Positions 48,866 through 58,885 of a DNA stretch of 64,000 nt are shown here, one piece after another. The DNA comes from Stromatinia cepivora (Eukaryota > Ascomycota > Leotiomycetes > Helotiales > Sclerotiniaceae): positions 310,001 through 374,000 of the forward strand of contig RCTD01000027.1 in the NCBI GenBank assembly GCA_014898415.1, in the 5' to 3' direction. How positions within the stretch are numbered: the stretch's first letter is position 1; each line of letters opens with the position of its first letter. Made by a program: the position numbers and the translations under genes. A model generated the notes under the pieces. It worked only from the letters and a program-made list of their open reading frames with translations. It had not been told where the DNA came from and searched no databases.

Positions 48866-51077
48866 TTAAGACTTAGCAGCCTCCAACTCCAGCTCCAATT
48901 GTCTAATTCTTTCACTCTGATCACCAGGACCAACTCTCATCTTCAATGTATCAACCTCTTGAGTCAGTAGGCCAATTTTTTCCGTTTGTGCCGTGATAGT
49001 TTTGGTTTGAGCTTCCAAAAGTTTCTTGATTTCTTCTAGAGAATCTTCGACGCCAGCTGCAGTTGGGGATAGTTGAGGAGCACCAACGGCGGAAATAGGT
49101 CCAGAAGAGATAGGGATGGCGGCTGGAGTAGGCTTTACTGCGGGCTCGAATGATGTTGGTGTTGCTTGAGATACAGGAGATGGCTTTGGTGGTGCAGTTT
49201 TTGTTGAAGCGACGTTGACTGGTTCTACCTTTGCTGCAGCTGGAATTGATTTTTGAATTGGCTTTTGAATCTCCTCAAAGCTAGAATTATCATCGGTGTC
49301 ATCCTCATCGTCATCTTGGAACTTAGAGGCCATAGCAGAAATGGAACCCTTTTGCTCGGACATGGTTGGTGGAGTTGCTCTTTGTACCATTGGAGCTGGT
49401 TCAGACTCTGCCTTAGGTGGTGCTGTCTTTGTTGGGGGTGGGTTTGGCGCCGGTGCAGCGGTGGGTGGTCGATAATCAGCTGGCACTTCAACTGGGGCAT
49501 TTCCTTCATATACACTTTCCAAATCGATCTTGGCAGGAATTCCATCTTTACCAGCGAGCCATTCCTCGGCAGTGACCGCAGGTTTCAAACCAATAGCAGG
49601 TGGGTAAATATCAGATTGGAAGACTTCGGCTCTTCTAGGAACTGTGAAAGAGATAGGTTCAACATATTGGTCGTTGACGGTTTTGAATGCCTTCATAACT
49701 TCGTTCTCGTGAACCTGTATTTTTGTCAGAATAGATATGCGAAAGACATAATGACAATCACTTACATTAATACCACGTCTTGGGAGGAATGCGAGACCAC
49801 GTTGTTGATCACTAGACTTGTATTCGGATAAGAATTCGAACTTGTCGTTCTCATATTCGTAGTATCGAATGTTGCCATCACTAAAACGAGTTAACTAGTT
49901 TTCCGGTGACATCTGCCAATCAACTTACCCTTTGCCTGCCAAATACAAACATTGTGTTCCATCATCTAAGTCAAATTAGAATAGATCAACCACAATCAAT
50001 TAATGTAACCTACCCCAGAATGGCATGCAAACACCCGAGATAGAGTCCAAAACAGTGAACCCGCCAATTGGTTGTTTGGCATTACCAACATCCCACAAAG
50101 CCAATTGACGATCACTCATCTTGGAGAATCCGGTAGTAGCCACACGATTGTGTTCTCCCATCCATACGACTCTGCTATTCTTTGCGCCGGTATGTCCAGG
50201 TCCTTCATGCGCGGGTCTTTCTTGTCGAGTATCCCAAATACGTAACTTCTTGTCACGAGAGGTGGTGGCCATAAGAGCTCCATTTGCGCTCCATGACAAA
50301 CTTTGTACAATATCTCCGTGCTTCAATGTCAAAGCTGCCTTCCCAGTGCCTACATCCCATAGCTTGATCGTGTAATCGCCAGATGCGGATGCGAGAATGT
50401 TGTTCGCGGCGGGGTTGAATAGAACCTGTCCGACTTTCCTACAGGTTATTAGAATTGATTAGAATCTTCAGGATAGCTGGCACATACCTAGAATGTCCTG
50501 CCAATTTGCTGACAGGCGCAACATCGACAGGTTCTTCAGAATCCTGATAAAGAGAAAAACCTTGAGGAACCTCCCATATAAATACCTTTCCATCATCAGA
50601 TCCAGAAGCGATAATGCGATCATTGAAAGGGTTCCTAGTTCAAAGGTGAGAGTTTATTCGATCTGCCACACATTGAATACTCACCAATCCGTATCAAGGA
50701 CAGGTCCAGTATGACCTCGAAACAATGGGATTTGTTCTGGCAGACGTCCTTTCTCATTCAAAGGAATAACAGCGAATGCGCCTCCACCACTGGCTTCCCA
50801 ATTGACCGAAAGATATTCAGGATTGGCCTATTTAAATGATGAGTTGCCTTATTCCTTCATTCTATATCACTTTCCAAGTATTTGGTATCCCACCTTGATT
50901 AAATTGGTATCCCATGCATTGCGACTGATATGTAAGTTATCGTAACATGCCTCCTTCTTCGATGATTTACCAAAGACATGTCCTATTTCCTCGTCAGCGA
51001 TTGCTCTCGTGCCTCTTTCTCGCGATGTTGTAACAAGACTTACGATATTTCGACGCGCGCACAAAACGACCTGCCAT
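48866..51077 (-). CDS. crn1: Coronin (actin-binding WD40 protein)
   Basis: Eight exons (complement): 51077-51044, 50982-50894, 50827-50685, 50634-50488, 50438-50014, 49965-49929, 49880-49766, 49714-48866. All phases agree and give 612 residues. The N-terminus MAGRFVRASKYRHVFGK is the coronin signature, followed by beta-propeller repeats with WD/WE motifs (SGSDDGKVFIWEV, SGDYTIKLWDV, SRDKKLRIWDT, DRQLALWDV) and the C-terminal extension VMKAFKTVNDQYVEPISFTV. A Pro/Ala-rich acidic linker leads to a leucine-heptad coiled coil over the last 55 residues. By family knowledge coronin binds F-actin and Arp2/3, works at cortical actin patches and affects hyphal growth and endocytosis. Length fits fungal coronins. 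Confidence 0.95.
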
Positions 51078-51683
51078 CTGGGCTCATGCAAAGGATTTGA
51101 AAGAAGAAGAAGAAGAAGAAGATTGTGAGTTATTGAGTGTAATTAAGAATGTTGAGGAGGGTTGTCAAAAAAGAATGTTTTTATTTCGTTTTGTTATTGA
51201 GTTGTTATTTTTGAGTTTATGCGAAGCTCATCCAAAAAGTCTTGATATCAAGGTGGCTATCAATAACTTTTTGAATTACCTTGTAGGTTGACTGCTGTAG
51301 GTAAGAAATGGTGAAACTCAAACTCAATCTCTAGACGCGAGGCTTTTACGCCAATGGTTACGGATTGGTTATAATTTATAAAAGTCTACTCTGCTACAAA
51401 GGGAAATCACGGCCCGTGTCAATCAATATTCATCTCAGATTAGGAGATCCTTATTTTCTATTTTCTTTGTTCCAACCCCTTTTCAATATTCATTATGTTC
51501 CTCCGTATATTCGTTCACGATTGCATTAATTTTATCTATTCCATACCAACCAAGGACGGAATACGGAGGACAGGACAGGACAGGCTCATGCATATGGCCC
51601 AGGCTTATCCGCTGCCCACCCCACCAGACCACACCGTTTATTGATTCTAGATAATTAAATAGTTGCACGCTGAGCAACAAACA
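51078..51683. other. Intergenic region upstream of coronin and the tRNA locus
   Basis: About 0.6 kb with an AAG trinucleotide run near 51099-51120. A frame at 51097-51291 lacks features. No gene is called. Confidence 0.6.
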
Positions 51684-51833
51684 GGCCGGGTGGTGTAGTT
51701 GGTTATGTGAGTAAACACTTCTCTTCAACTTATCCCTCCTCTACAGTCACTAATATCTTCATAGCACGTATGCTTCACAACATCTCAGTATGTCAAACGC
51801 ATAAGGTCCTGGGTTCGAACCCCAGTTTGGTCA
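51684..51833 (+). tRNA. tRNA-Val(CAC) with two inserts: D-stem and anticodon-loop introns
   Basis: Three mature segments (51684-51706, 51765-51779, 51798-51833) join to a 74-nt cloverleaf. Acceptor GGCCGGG pairs with TTTGGTC (four G-U pairs). T8, A14, G18G19 and A21 are in place. The D-stem is GTG/CAC; the anticodon stem TATGC/GCATA has loop T-T-CAC-A-C. The T-arm is CTGGG-TTCGAAC-CCCAG and the discriminator is A. An 18-nt insert (51780-51797) sits at the canonical position after nucleotide 37. A second, 58-nt insert (51707-51764) splits the D-stem between positions 22 and 23; it begins GTGAGT, has CACTAATA near its end and finishes ATAG, like a spliceosomal intron. A-box TGGTGTAGTTGG and B-box GGTTCGAAC are intact, and a T5 run follows 6 nt downstream. 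Whether it is processed is unknown. Confidence 0.7.
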
Positions 51834-51839
51834 TGTACA

Positions 51840-51844
51840 TTTTT
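51840..51844 (+). terminator. Pol III T-run terminator of the tRNA-Val gene
   Basis: Five consecutive T residues begin 7 nt after the tRNA discriminator base. This matches the usual RNA polymerase III stop signal. Confidence 0.6.
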
Positions 51845-53379
51845 GCCTTTTCAGCGGATCTTTTTTTGGGGGGAGGAGGTGATATATTTTTGAGTATTAG
51901 ATACCTACCTAGTATCTCTTATACCGCGTTCGACTTTTCAGGCTGAGTCTTCGGCGTGTAATATATACACAATAATCAAAGACTCTTCCACTCACCATTG
52001 CACCAATGAGGGGTATCAGCATTTCGTTATTTATTTCACGTGCCCTTCACAGTTATATCTTCTTAATACCAGATCGGACAAGATCCCTGGTTCGAGCCCG
52101 GGTTCAGTCAATCATTTTGTTACCCATGACGCTCTTTTTTGATGACGTCTACAATCCATATCTCGATAGCTTCATATCTAGATGCATTTGGAGGTCTGCA
52201 CTGTTCTCTTTTGATTGACCTCGTAATGATGGAAAGGGGATGTTTCTATTATGTAATAATATGTGCACGGTACATAACCTAAAATACTTGAAGCAACAAA
52301 TATAGAACGATAATCTACAATTGCAAGAGTCTATCATGCTAGAAGTTTCGCATCACCTGCTGTTTCAAAAGTTCATTTACCTTGAGAAATGCAAAGGATA
52401 TCTTTCAAGGCTGACGAGTATTATACCAGTCAATGTTCGAAGTTGAACATTCAACTATTTCATCTGAAGCATATATGGTGGTATCTATGTCGTTGTTGCA
52501 CAATATCTCATACTATATGCTCGTTTTATAAATACAAATTGTTTTGGAAGAAGATGTCAGAGCAAGTATACTGATTGTCAAATATCGATTGAGTTCTTGA
52601 GTCTTCCCTGCCACCTCCACGAGTGTGGTCTTACGATCTGAGTGTAATCAAAATTCCAACATCCCATTTCATAGACATGAATGGCTTCTGATACCAGCTT
52701 ATCAGATTTCTCGTTGGCAGCTTCTCGCCGTCCGAAGATATGCAAAACCTTTCTATGCTGAAAAATAACACAAAGTCGTCTATAGCACGCACATTTTTGG
52801 TGATAGATTTATTAATGATTCTACACTCAAGTACTATTCCAAGTCTCGTCAGTAAAGAGTCTATTTGGGTAAGTGTAACGCAATATCACCAGTATCGGGA
52901 TCTATGTTAAACACTTGGCCTCTGTCCGGGAAGGCACGTAAGAGGTCAGTAAACTTCCGTCGGAAGAATCATTACTTATCCCTTTGAATTAAATCTCACC
53001 AGTAGTAGCGGAGATGTTTGACTTGATTGCATCTAGGCTGATTATAAGCTTCATTCCTCATGGAATGTCTTGTAGATCACGAACATCTTTTCTATGTTTT
53101 CTTGGTTGTCGCGCTCCAAGAATGCTTGGATATGCACATTGCATATTTCGCGAAAATCTTGAGTATGCACGCGCTTGAGGGAGGGGGGCCAGGCCAAAAT
53201 CTCTGCTTATAACCGGACCCATCTACTAGACTATGGTGATTTTCTATACTTGGCAAGATACGGTGCTTCGTGTGCTTTTTTCTTCTTCGTTGCGCTCTCT
53301 CATTTGCGCCTCTCTTTTCATAGTCGGTCATTCATTAAACTGTCCTCTCTTGGACTGTCACAATCTTTTAACGTTTAGA
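51845..53379. other. Intergenic region (outside the second tRNA-like locus)
   Basis: Apart from the tRNA-like locus, I see no gene here. The final 200 nt are probably the promoter and leader of the modular secreted protein gene. Confidence 0.55.
51941..52110 (+). tRNA. tRNA-like locus with a clear 3' half and unresolved 5' half
   Basis: A good T-arm is present (CCTGG-TTCGAGC-CCGGG, 52086-52102, containing a B-box), then TTCAGTC-A. A T4 run follows at 52115-52118. GGCTGAG at 51941-51947 can pair with TTCAGTC and is the only such match nearby, but no A-box or D-arm follows it. ATCGGACAAGATC before the T-arm could be an anticodon-stem 3' strand (TCGGA) or a long variable arm (GATC...GATC). It may be a second tRNA with large inserts, or a decayed tRNA. 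The 5' limit is uncertain. Confidence 0.35.
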
Positions 53380-56300
53380 ATGTTTCTTCGCAATGCAGCG
53401 GTTTGGGCTGCAGCCCTGAGTATTACCGTTTCGACGGTTTTGAGTGAGAATTCTGGTCTTGGTGATAAGGTAGCGAGAGCGAAAGGAGAAGCAGACGTGT
53501 AAGTTTGGTTTTGAACGTCCAAGTTCTGGATGGAGACGTGAAGCATCTAGGGGGAGATAGTTGCTAATAATGACTTGTGTTGCATAGAGCGAAACGCTTC
53601 CTGTTTTCCCCACGTTCCGATGATTCAGATGATCCTACAATCGGCAACCTTGGGAACACGCAAGGAGGTTTGGATGATGACTCTCTCTCTGACCTTATCT
53701 CGCAGTTCTTTGGCGGCAGAGGGGGTAACTCGGGCTCGGGAGGTGCTTCTGGGGGATCAAACAGTCCTGGTGGTTCCGGCAACAATAATCCAGGAGGTAA
53801 TAATCCAGGAAACAATAACCCAGGCAATAATAACCCAGGCAATAATAATCCAGGAAACAATGGCCCTGGAAATGGGGGATCAAACGGATCTCCTAACTTT
53901 CCCGGCTTCCCTGGCTTTCCCGGCTTTGGAAATGGTGGTGGTTCAAACAATAACCTGGGGAACAACAATCCAGGGAACAACAATCCAGGGAACAACAATC
54001 CAGGGAACAACAACCCTGGGAACAATAACCCGGGGAATAATGCCCCTGGAAATGGAGGCTCAAACGGATTTCCCAGCTTTCCCAACTTCCCGGGCTTCCC
54101 TGGCTTTGGTAACAATGGCGGTTCAAACAACACCCAGGAAGTAATAACCCAGGAAATAACAACCCAGGAAACAATAATCCAGGAAACAATAACCCCGGCA
54201 ATAACAACCCTGGTAACAATAACCCAGGGAACAATGGTGGTGCAAATGGTGGAGAATGGTCACCCCTACACTCCACTCTTCCAATTTCTTCAAGGCGAAG
54301 GAGTCAATCCATATTACAGCTCTCAGTATCTTAGAGGATTGAATGCTACTGCTCTTGCCGATTTCTTACGCAGAGCCGGATTAGCCTCCATCTCTGATTT
54401 TGAAGAGGAAGCCGCCAATGATGAAATCTCAATTGGTGATTTCCTTCGCTTCCTGGATGCGCTTTCACGCTATGACTTCCTACGATTGTTGGGTTTCCCC
54501 TGGATTATTGGCTTTCCAAACCCGCCTATATCTCCAACGGTATCGAATCCAATAAATACGCGAACATCATCTTCCACGACTAATGTTGGTCTTGGAGGTC
54601 CTACAACAACGACTAGACCCACGTCTTTCATTCTTCCAAGCCCTTCAACTACGACTCGGACCAGTACAACAAGTCGAACAAGTACAACAATCGGCCTACA
54701 AGGCCCTTCAACTACGACTCGGACCAGTACAACAAGTCGAACAAGTACAACAATCGGCCTACAAGGCCCTTCAACTACGACTCGGACCAGTACTACAAGT
54801 CGAACTAGTACCACAATCGGCCTCCAAGGTCCGTCAACTACAACCCGAACCAGTACTACAAGTCGAACTAGTACCACAATCGGCCTCCAAGGTCCGTCAA
54901 CTACAACCCGAACCAGTACTACAAGTCGAACTAGTACCACAATCGGCCTCCAAGGTCCGTCAACTACAACCCGAACCAGTACTACAAGTCGAACTAGTAC
55001 CACAATCGGCCTCCAAGGTCCGTCAACTACAACTCGAACAACTACAACAAATCGAACTAGTACTACAATCGGCCTCCAAGGTCCATCAACTACAACTCGA
55101 ACTAGTACCACCAATCGGCTTACAAGGTCCCTCAACCACAACCCGAACCAGTACTACAAGTCGAACTAGTACCCACAATCGGCCTCCAAGGTCCATCATC
55201 TTCTTCCTCTTCCTCCTCTTCCTCCCGCAGTACCTCGGTGACTGCAGCTCTAGGTGCTAGTACTACAACGACTAGGGTAAAATAATCTTCATCTTTCTGT
55301 GTTGTTATTTATGTTAAGCGAATGCTGATAGTCCTATAGACTTCTTCCTCTTCCTCCAGTAGTGCTTCAGCATTGGGCCTAGGGGCTAGCTCTACAACTT
55401 CTAGGGTAATGCAAATTTTTCCTATTTAACCTTTATTCCCAGTATAAGCCTGTGAATGCTAATGTTTCTGTAGACTTCTTCTTCTTCTTCTTCTTCCTCC
55501 TCAAGCAGCACTTCAGCAGTAGGTTTAGTGGCTAGCTCTACTACATCTCGGGTAAAAATTCTTCATTTCACATTGTCTTCTAATATTGTTACATAAGTGA
55601 TGTTATTTCTAACATAATATAGTCATCTTCCTCCACTTCACGTACTTCGTCTTCATCCCAGCTGGTATGTTTTCTCCAAAATTTGCATTTCACAATTACC
55701 GTTTTACCATGATAATATATAACACATTTTCAAGGGCTTGGATACCTCCTCCACTACCTCTAGATCTACTACCCTCTTCTCATCCACCCGAACTTCATCA
55801 TCTAGTTCCGTTAGTCCAACTACCAGTGTCGTTGCTGCTTTGATAGTATCACCTGATGGAACTTGCGGATTTCTTTCTTCCTTCCGGTATACGTGTCAGG
55901 GAAGTGCTAATGGAAACTGTTGTTCGAGATTTGGATATTGCGGAGCTGGAGCTGAGTGGTGTACCGCTGGCTGTAACCCTGCATATGGAACTTGTGGACT
56001 GGGGCAGTATCAAGGCTCGACGCTTTCGAGATCTTTAACCTCTTCAACCTCATCTGGGTCGTCTTCGGGATCTATTGCGGTAAGTATTGCTTCTGTTATT
56101 GTTATGATAAATGCTAAAATATCAAATAGGGCCAGGGACAAACTACCAGTACTACATCAAGAACAACGACATCGACTACCACTTTGGCAGCACAACTTGC
56201 CCCAACTTCCAGTTCCACTTCTAGTTCTAGATCATCTTCATCTTCTACTTCTAGGTCTTCCTCAACATCAGTTTTGGTAATTCTTTCTTATTCAAATTTA

Positions 56301-57497
56301 TACCATGCTTCCGCTTTTCTCATAATGAGTATTAATATATTTATAGGGTCAGGGATTGAGTACTAGCTCCACATCAAGAACGTCTACGCTGAGCACCAGT
56401 TCTACATCAAGATCAAGTACATCCAATACCAACTCGGCGGCACAACTTGCTCCAACTTCCAGTTCCACTTCTAGTTCTAGATCATCTTCATCTTCTACTT
56501 CTAGATCTTCATCAACATCAGCTGTAGTTAGTCTTCCTTTCTCGGAGCCTAGTTTCACCTCTGTTTTATATATGTGATGGATATTGACTTGATATTTAGG
56601 GACAGGCTTTGACTACCAGTTCCACAAGAACATCTACATCAGCTGTCAGTGCATCTGCCAGCGCTTGTAAAACAGTGGCAGCCCCTGCTGCAACCCTTGC
56701 TTTAACCGCCAGAGACTGCTGTCAATACTACATCACAAGAGCCGGCGATACATGTGCTAGTATTGCCGCCCGCCCTGATATTCTTGGCTTGGATATCGCC
56801 GTTCTAGCCCTCCTTAATCCAACCTTGAGGTGCAATGGGCCAGGACCCCAAGTCGGTGTCGCCGTTTGTATCCAAAATGTTGAATTATCCCTCATAGGTT
56901 CTTTAGTTGATCCTCCTGAAGTTTCAACTTCATCGACTGTCCCGACCCCAAGCCCATCTCAAGCTGTTCCTGCAAGCTTCTTCATTCAGGCTAGAAATTC
57001 GGGAACGGGCGCTGATGGAACTAGCCTCATGATTTCACAAGCTCCGGAATATTTCGCTGGCTTTAATTTACCTTATGGTCAACAGGTTTTCCCATTTACT
57101 TACGACCCTGCTACCGGATATTTGACATCGGGTCTGTATATTCTATGGGCTACCGCATCATATACACCTCCGTCTGTCAAAGTCGCTCCCGTAGGCTACA
57201 CAGGATGGGTGGTACCAGCTTGGCCTTTGGTTTGTAGCGTGGATGGAACATTGAAGGTGTCGTGTACGGCCAATGGAAATATTTATGGGACATTCTTTCT
57301 CATCAATGGTGTGTTACTATTCTTCGGTAATCCTATCATGTGGCCAAGACGCATAAGAAGAAATATAATATACTAACAGATTAATAGCAAATAACGATGG
57401 GCAAACCGAACTCGCAATTGGAAATGCTGCCACGGCGACTAGTTCACTTATTGTTGGGACAGTTGATCTCTACCTTGTTGCGAATGAGGAGGATTAG
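53380..57497 (+). CDS. Large modular secreted protein: NPG repeats, Thr/Ser repeats, chitin-binding type 1 and LysM domains
   Basis: Exons 53380-53498, 53588-55276, 55340-55405, 55474-55551, 55623-55664, 55735-56079, 56130-56276, 56347-56526, 56600-57308 and 57388-57497. Introns 2-8 are all phase 0. Order: signal peptide (MFLRNAAVWAAALSITVSTVLS); acidic segment; Asn-Asn-Pro-Gly repeats; a helical-looking domain (LRGLNATALADFLRRAGLAS); 63-bp Thr/Ser repeats; Ser-rich exons; a hevein-like chitin-binding domain (CQGSANGNCCSRFGYCG, about 55860-56010); duplicated Ser-rich exons; a LysM (YYITRAGDTCASIAARPDI with NPTL, about 56725-56885); and a C-terminal domain ending VDLYLVANEED. Chitin binding at the cell surface is inferred. 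Exon 2 carries two single-base shifts near 55111 and 55172, so as written the frame breaks unless 55105-55169 is spliced out. A shifted stretch also occurs at 54130-54255. Confidence 0.75.
53779..54240 (+). repeat. 15-bp AACAATAACCCAGGN coding repeat (Asn-Pro-Gly)
   Basis: Two blocks of tandem 15-bp units encoding N-N-N-P-G are separated by a Phe/Pro/Gly-rich spacer. From about 54130 the same repeat is read one base out of phase, giving Thr-Gln-Glu-type residues. Confidence 0.85.
54641..55200 (+). repeat. 63-bp coding minisatellite (Thr/Ser/Arg-rich, 21 residues)
   Basis: Eight to nine copies of a 63-bp unit encode PSTTTRTSTTSRTSTTIGLQ plus Gly. Neighbouring central copies are almost identical in DNA, suggesting recent amplification. 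The last two copies each carry an extra C (about 55111 and 55172) that shifts the frame. Confidence 0.92.
56190..56270 (+). repeat. Exon-internal direct repeat, copy 1 (copy 2 at 56440-56520)
   Basis: An 81-bp Ser-rich coding segment (AQLAPTSSSTSSSRSSSSS) in exon 7 recurs in exon 8 with three base differences. The two exons are both phase 0 and both start Gly-Gln-Gly, indicating exon duplication. Confidence 0.9.
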
Positions 57498-58885
57498 ATG
57501 AAGAGATTGAATAGATAGATAGGTCGGTCGTGTTCAAGTGTGTTTGTGGGAAAATCGTCTTGGTGCTATTTTTCATTTGGCACTTCGTATTTCCTTCTCA
57601 GGCTTTCTTTGAATTTGGTCAGGCGGGTCCGTTTTCGATTAGAGTACCTATGGTTGGTTGGATGAATGAATGGATACAAGATGTACGGATGAATACCTTC
57701 TAGGGCTATAAAAAATGATGCGTCAATGTTGTTTGGTTTTTTTAAGTAGTTAGTAGTTAAAATGAATTTCTGTGGTCTATGGTCTATGGTCTGATTTTTG
57801 TTTTTGTTTGAAATCCTACTCCCCTATAATTACCGAGTCGTGCGTGTGTATTATTTACATCCCATACCCCAAGTTTGAGAGACTTTTTCATATCGGAGAA
57901 AAATTTTTATCCCCAAATCTTGCATATCTATTCATGATTTATTGTAACGTAACGAGAATACCCAGCTCAATACTGTAGCTCAGCATTATCCAACTCCCAT
58001 CTGTGAATCTCTGATTCTATCAATCTTCGTAATGGAAACCAGAAGTAGAATCCTTGAATTCTCTGAAAATTTACAAACACCCTGTCACAGAAACCCGTCA
58101 AATTGTTAAGTACCAACCCTAAGGAAGGTAGTAACTCTTCTTGTGTATATATTTTTTTATATAAATGAGGAATATAGAGATCTTATTAAAGAATAAGTAG
58201 GTCGAAAATGAACTTTGAAATTATTTATGTTTTTCGATTAATATTCTTTAAAATTAATATATTAAAGAAGAATTTTATAAGCTTTATAGAATATATTAAT
58301 ATCTATATGGAGAATCTATATTTAAAATTTTACCCAATTGTATTGATTCGTTGTAAAATTATTAATGGGTGAAAATCATGGTTTTTGATATAAAGCGGTG
58401 GCCCGAAACAGAGGTGGCCCGAAAATAGAGTAGTTGACTTATTTACTGTTCTTCAAATATTGAGAATTTCAGTTTTTGATATTTACCTAGTAAAAATATA
58501 TACATGATATTCTTCCCATATAAATTTAAGCTCCTTCCAGAAAGAATTCGAAAGTTCGCATAGGAAGGATTTTAAAGTTCCTTAAAGGCAAGCCAACCAT
58601 GCACCCCGCGCTCCTTTCGACCCACACCTCGTACGTAACACCCCGGACGAGTTAAAATTACTATTTTCGAACTAATTCAAGCACGCCATTGTATCACGAA
58701 ATTTTCTGGGTAAATTTTTTTCATCATCAGTGTGAATTATTTCAACGAGATTTTTGTTCAATATGGAGACTCTACAGATTTACTTGCATGTGGATTTGAA
58801 TCGATCAATCTATTCTCTGCGACCTCCATTGCTTCAGCTCCACCTGCATACTTTCTGAAGACGAAATAAATAGGTCAACATCAAA
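57498..58885. other. Intergenic region with an AT-rich island
   Basis: About 1.4 kb. Bases 58140-58520 are very AT-rich (TTAATAT, TATAAA), with GGTGGCCCGAAA repeated at 58397-58408 and 58413-58424. This could be a decayed element. No gene is seen. Confidence 0.6.

Noticed and set aside
49253..49831. 192-residue Trp/Cys/Leu-rich frame opposite coronin
   Set aside because: Antisense shadow of the coronin Pro/Ala-rich linker; odd composition and no splice or family support.
54641..55200. Regularly spaced repeats resembling a CRISPR array
   Set aside because: Units are head-to-tail and coding, with no unique spacers; the DNA is fungal nuclear.
54470..55260. Frames of 223-225 residues with Val-Val-Val-Arg or Gln-Leu-Gln repeats
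   Set aside because: Alternative frames of the 63-bp coding minisatellite; the chosen frame links the signal peptide and downstream domains.
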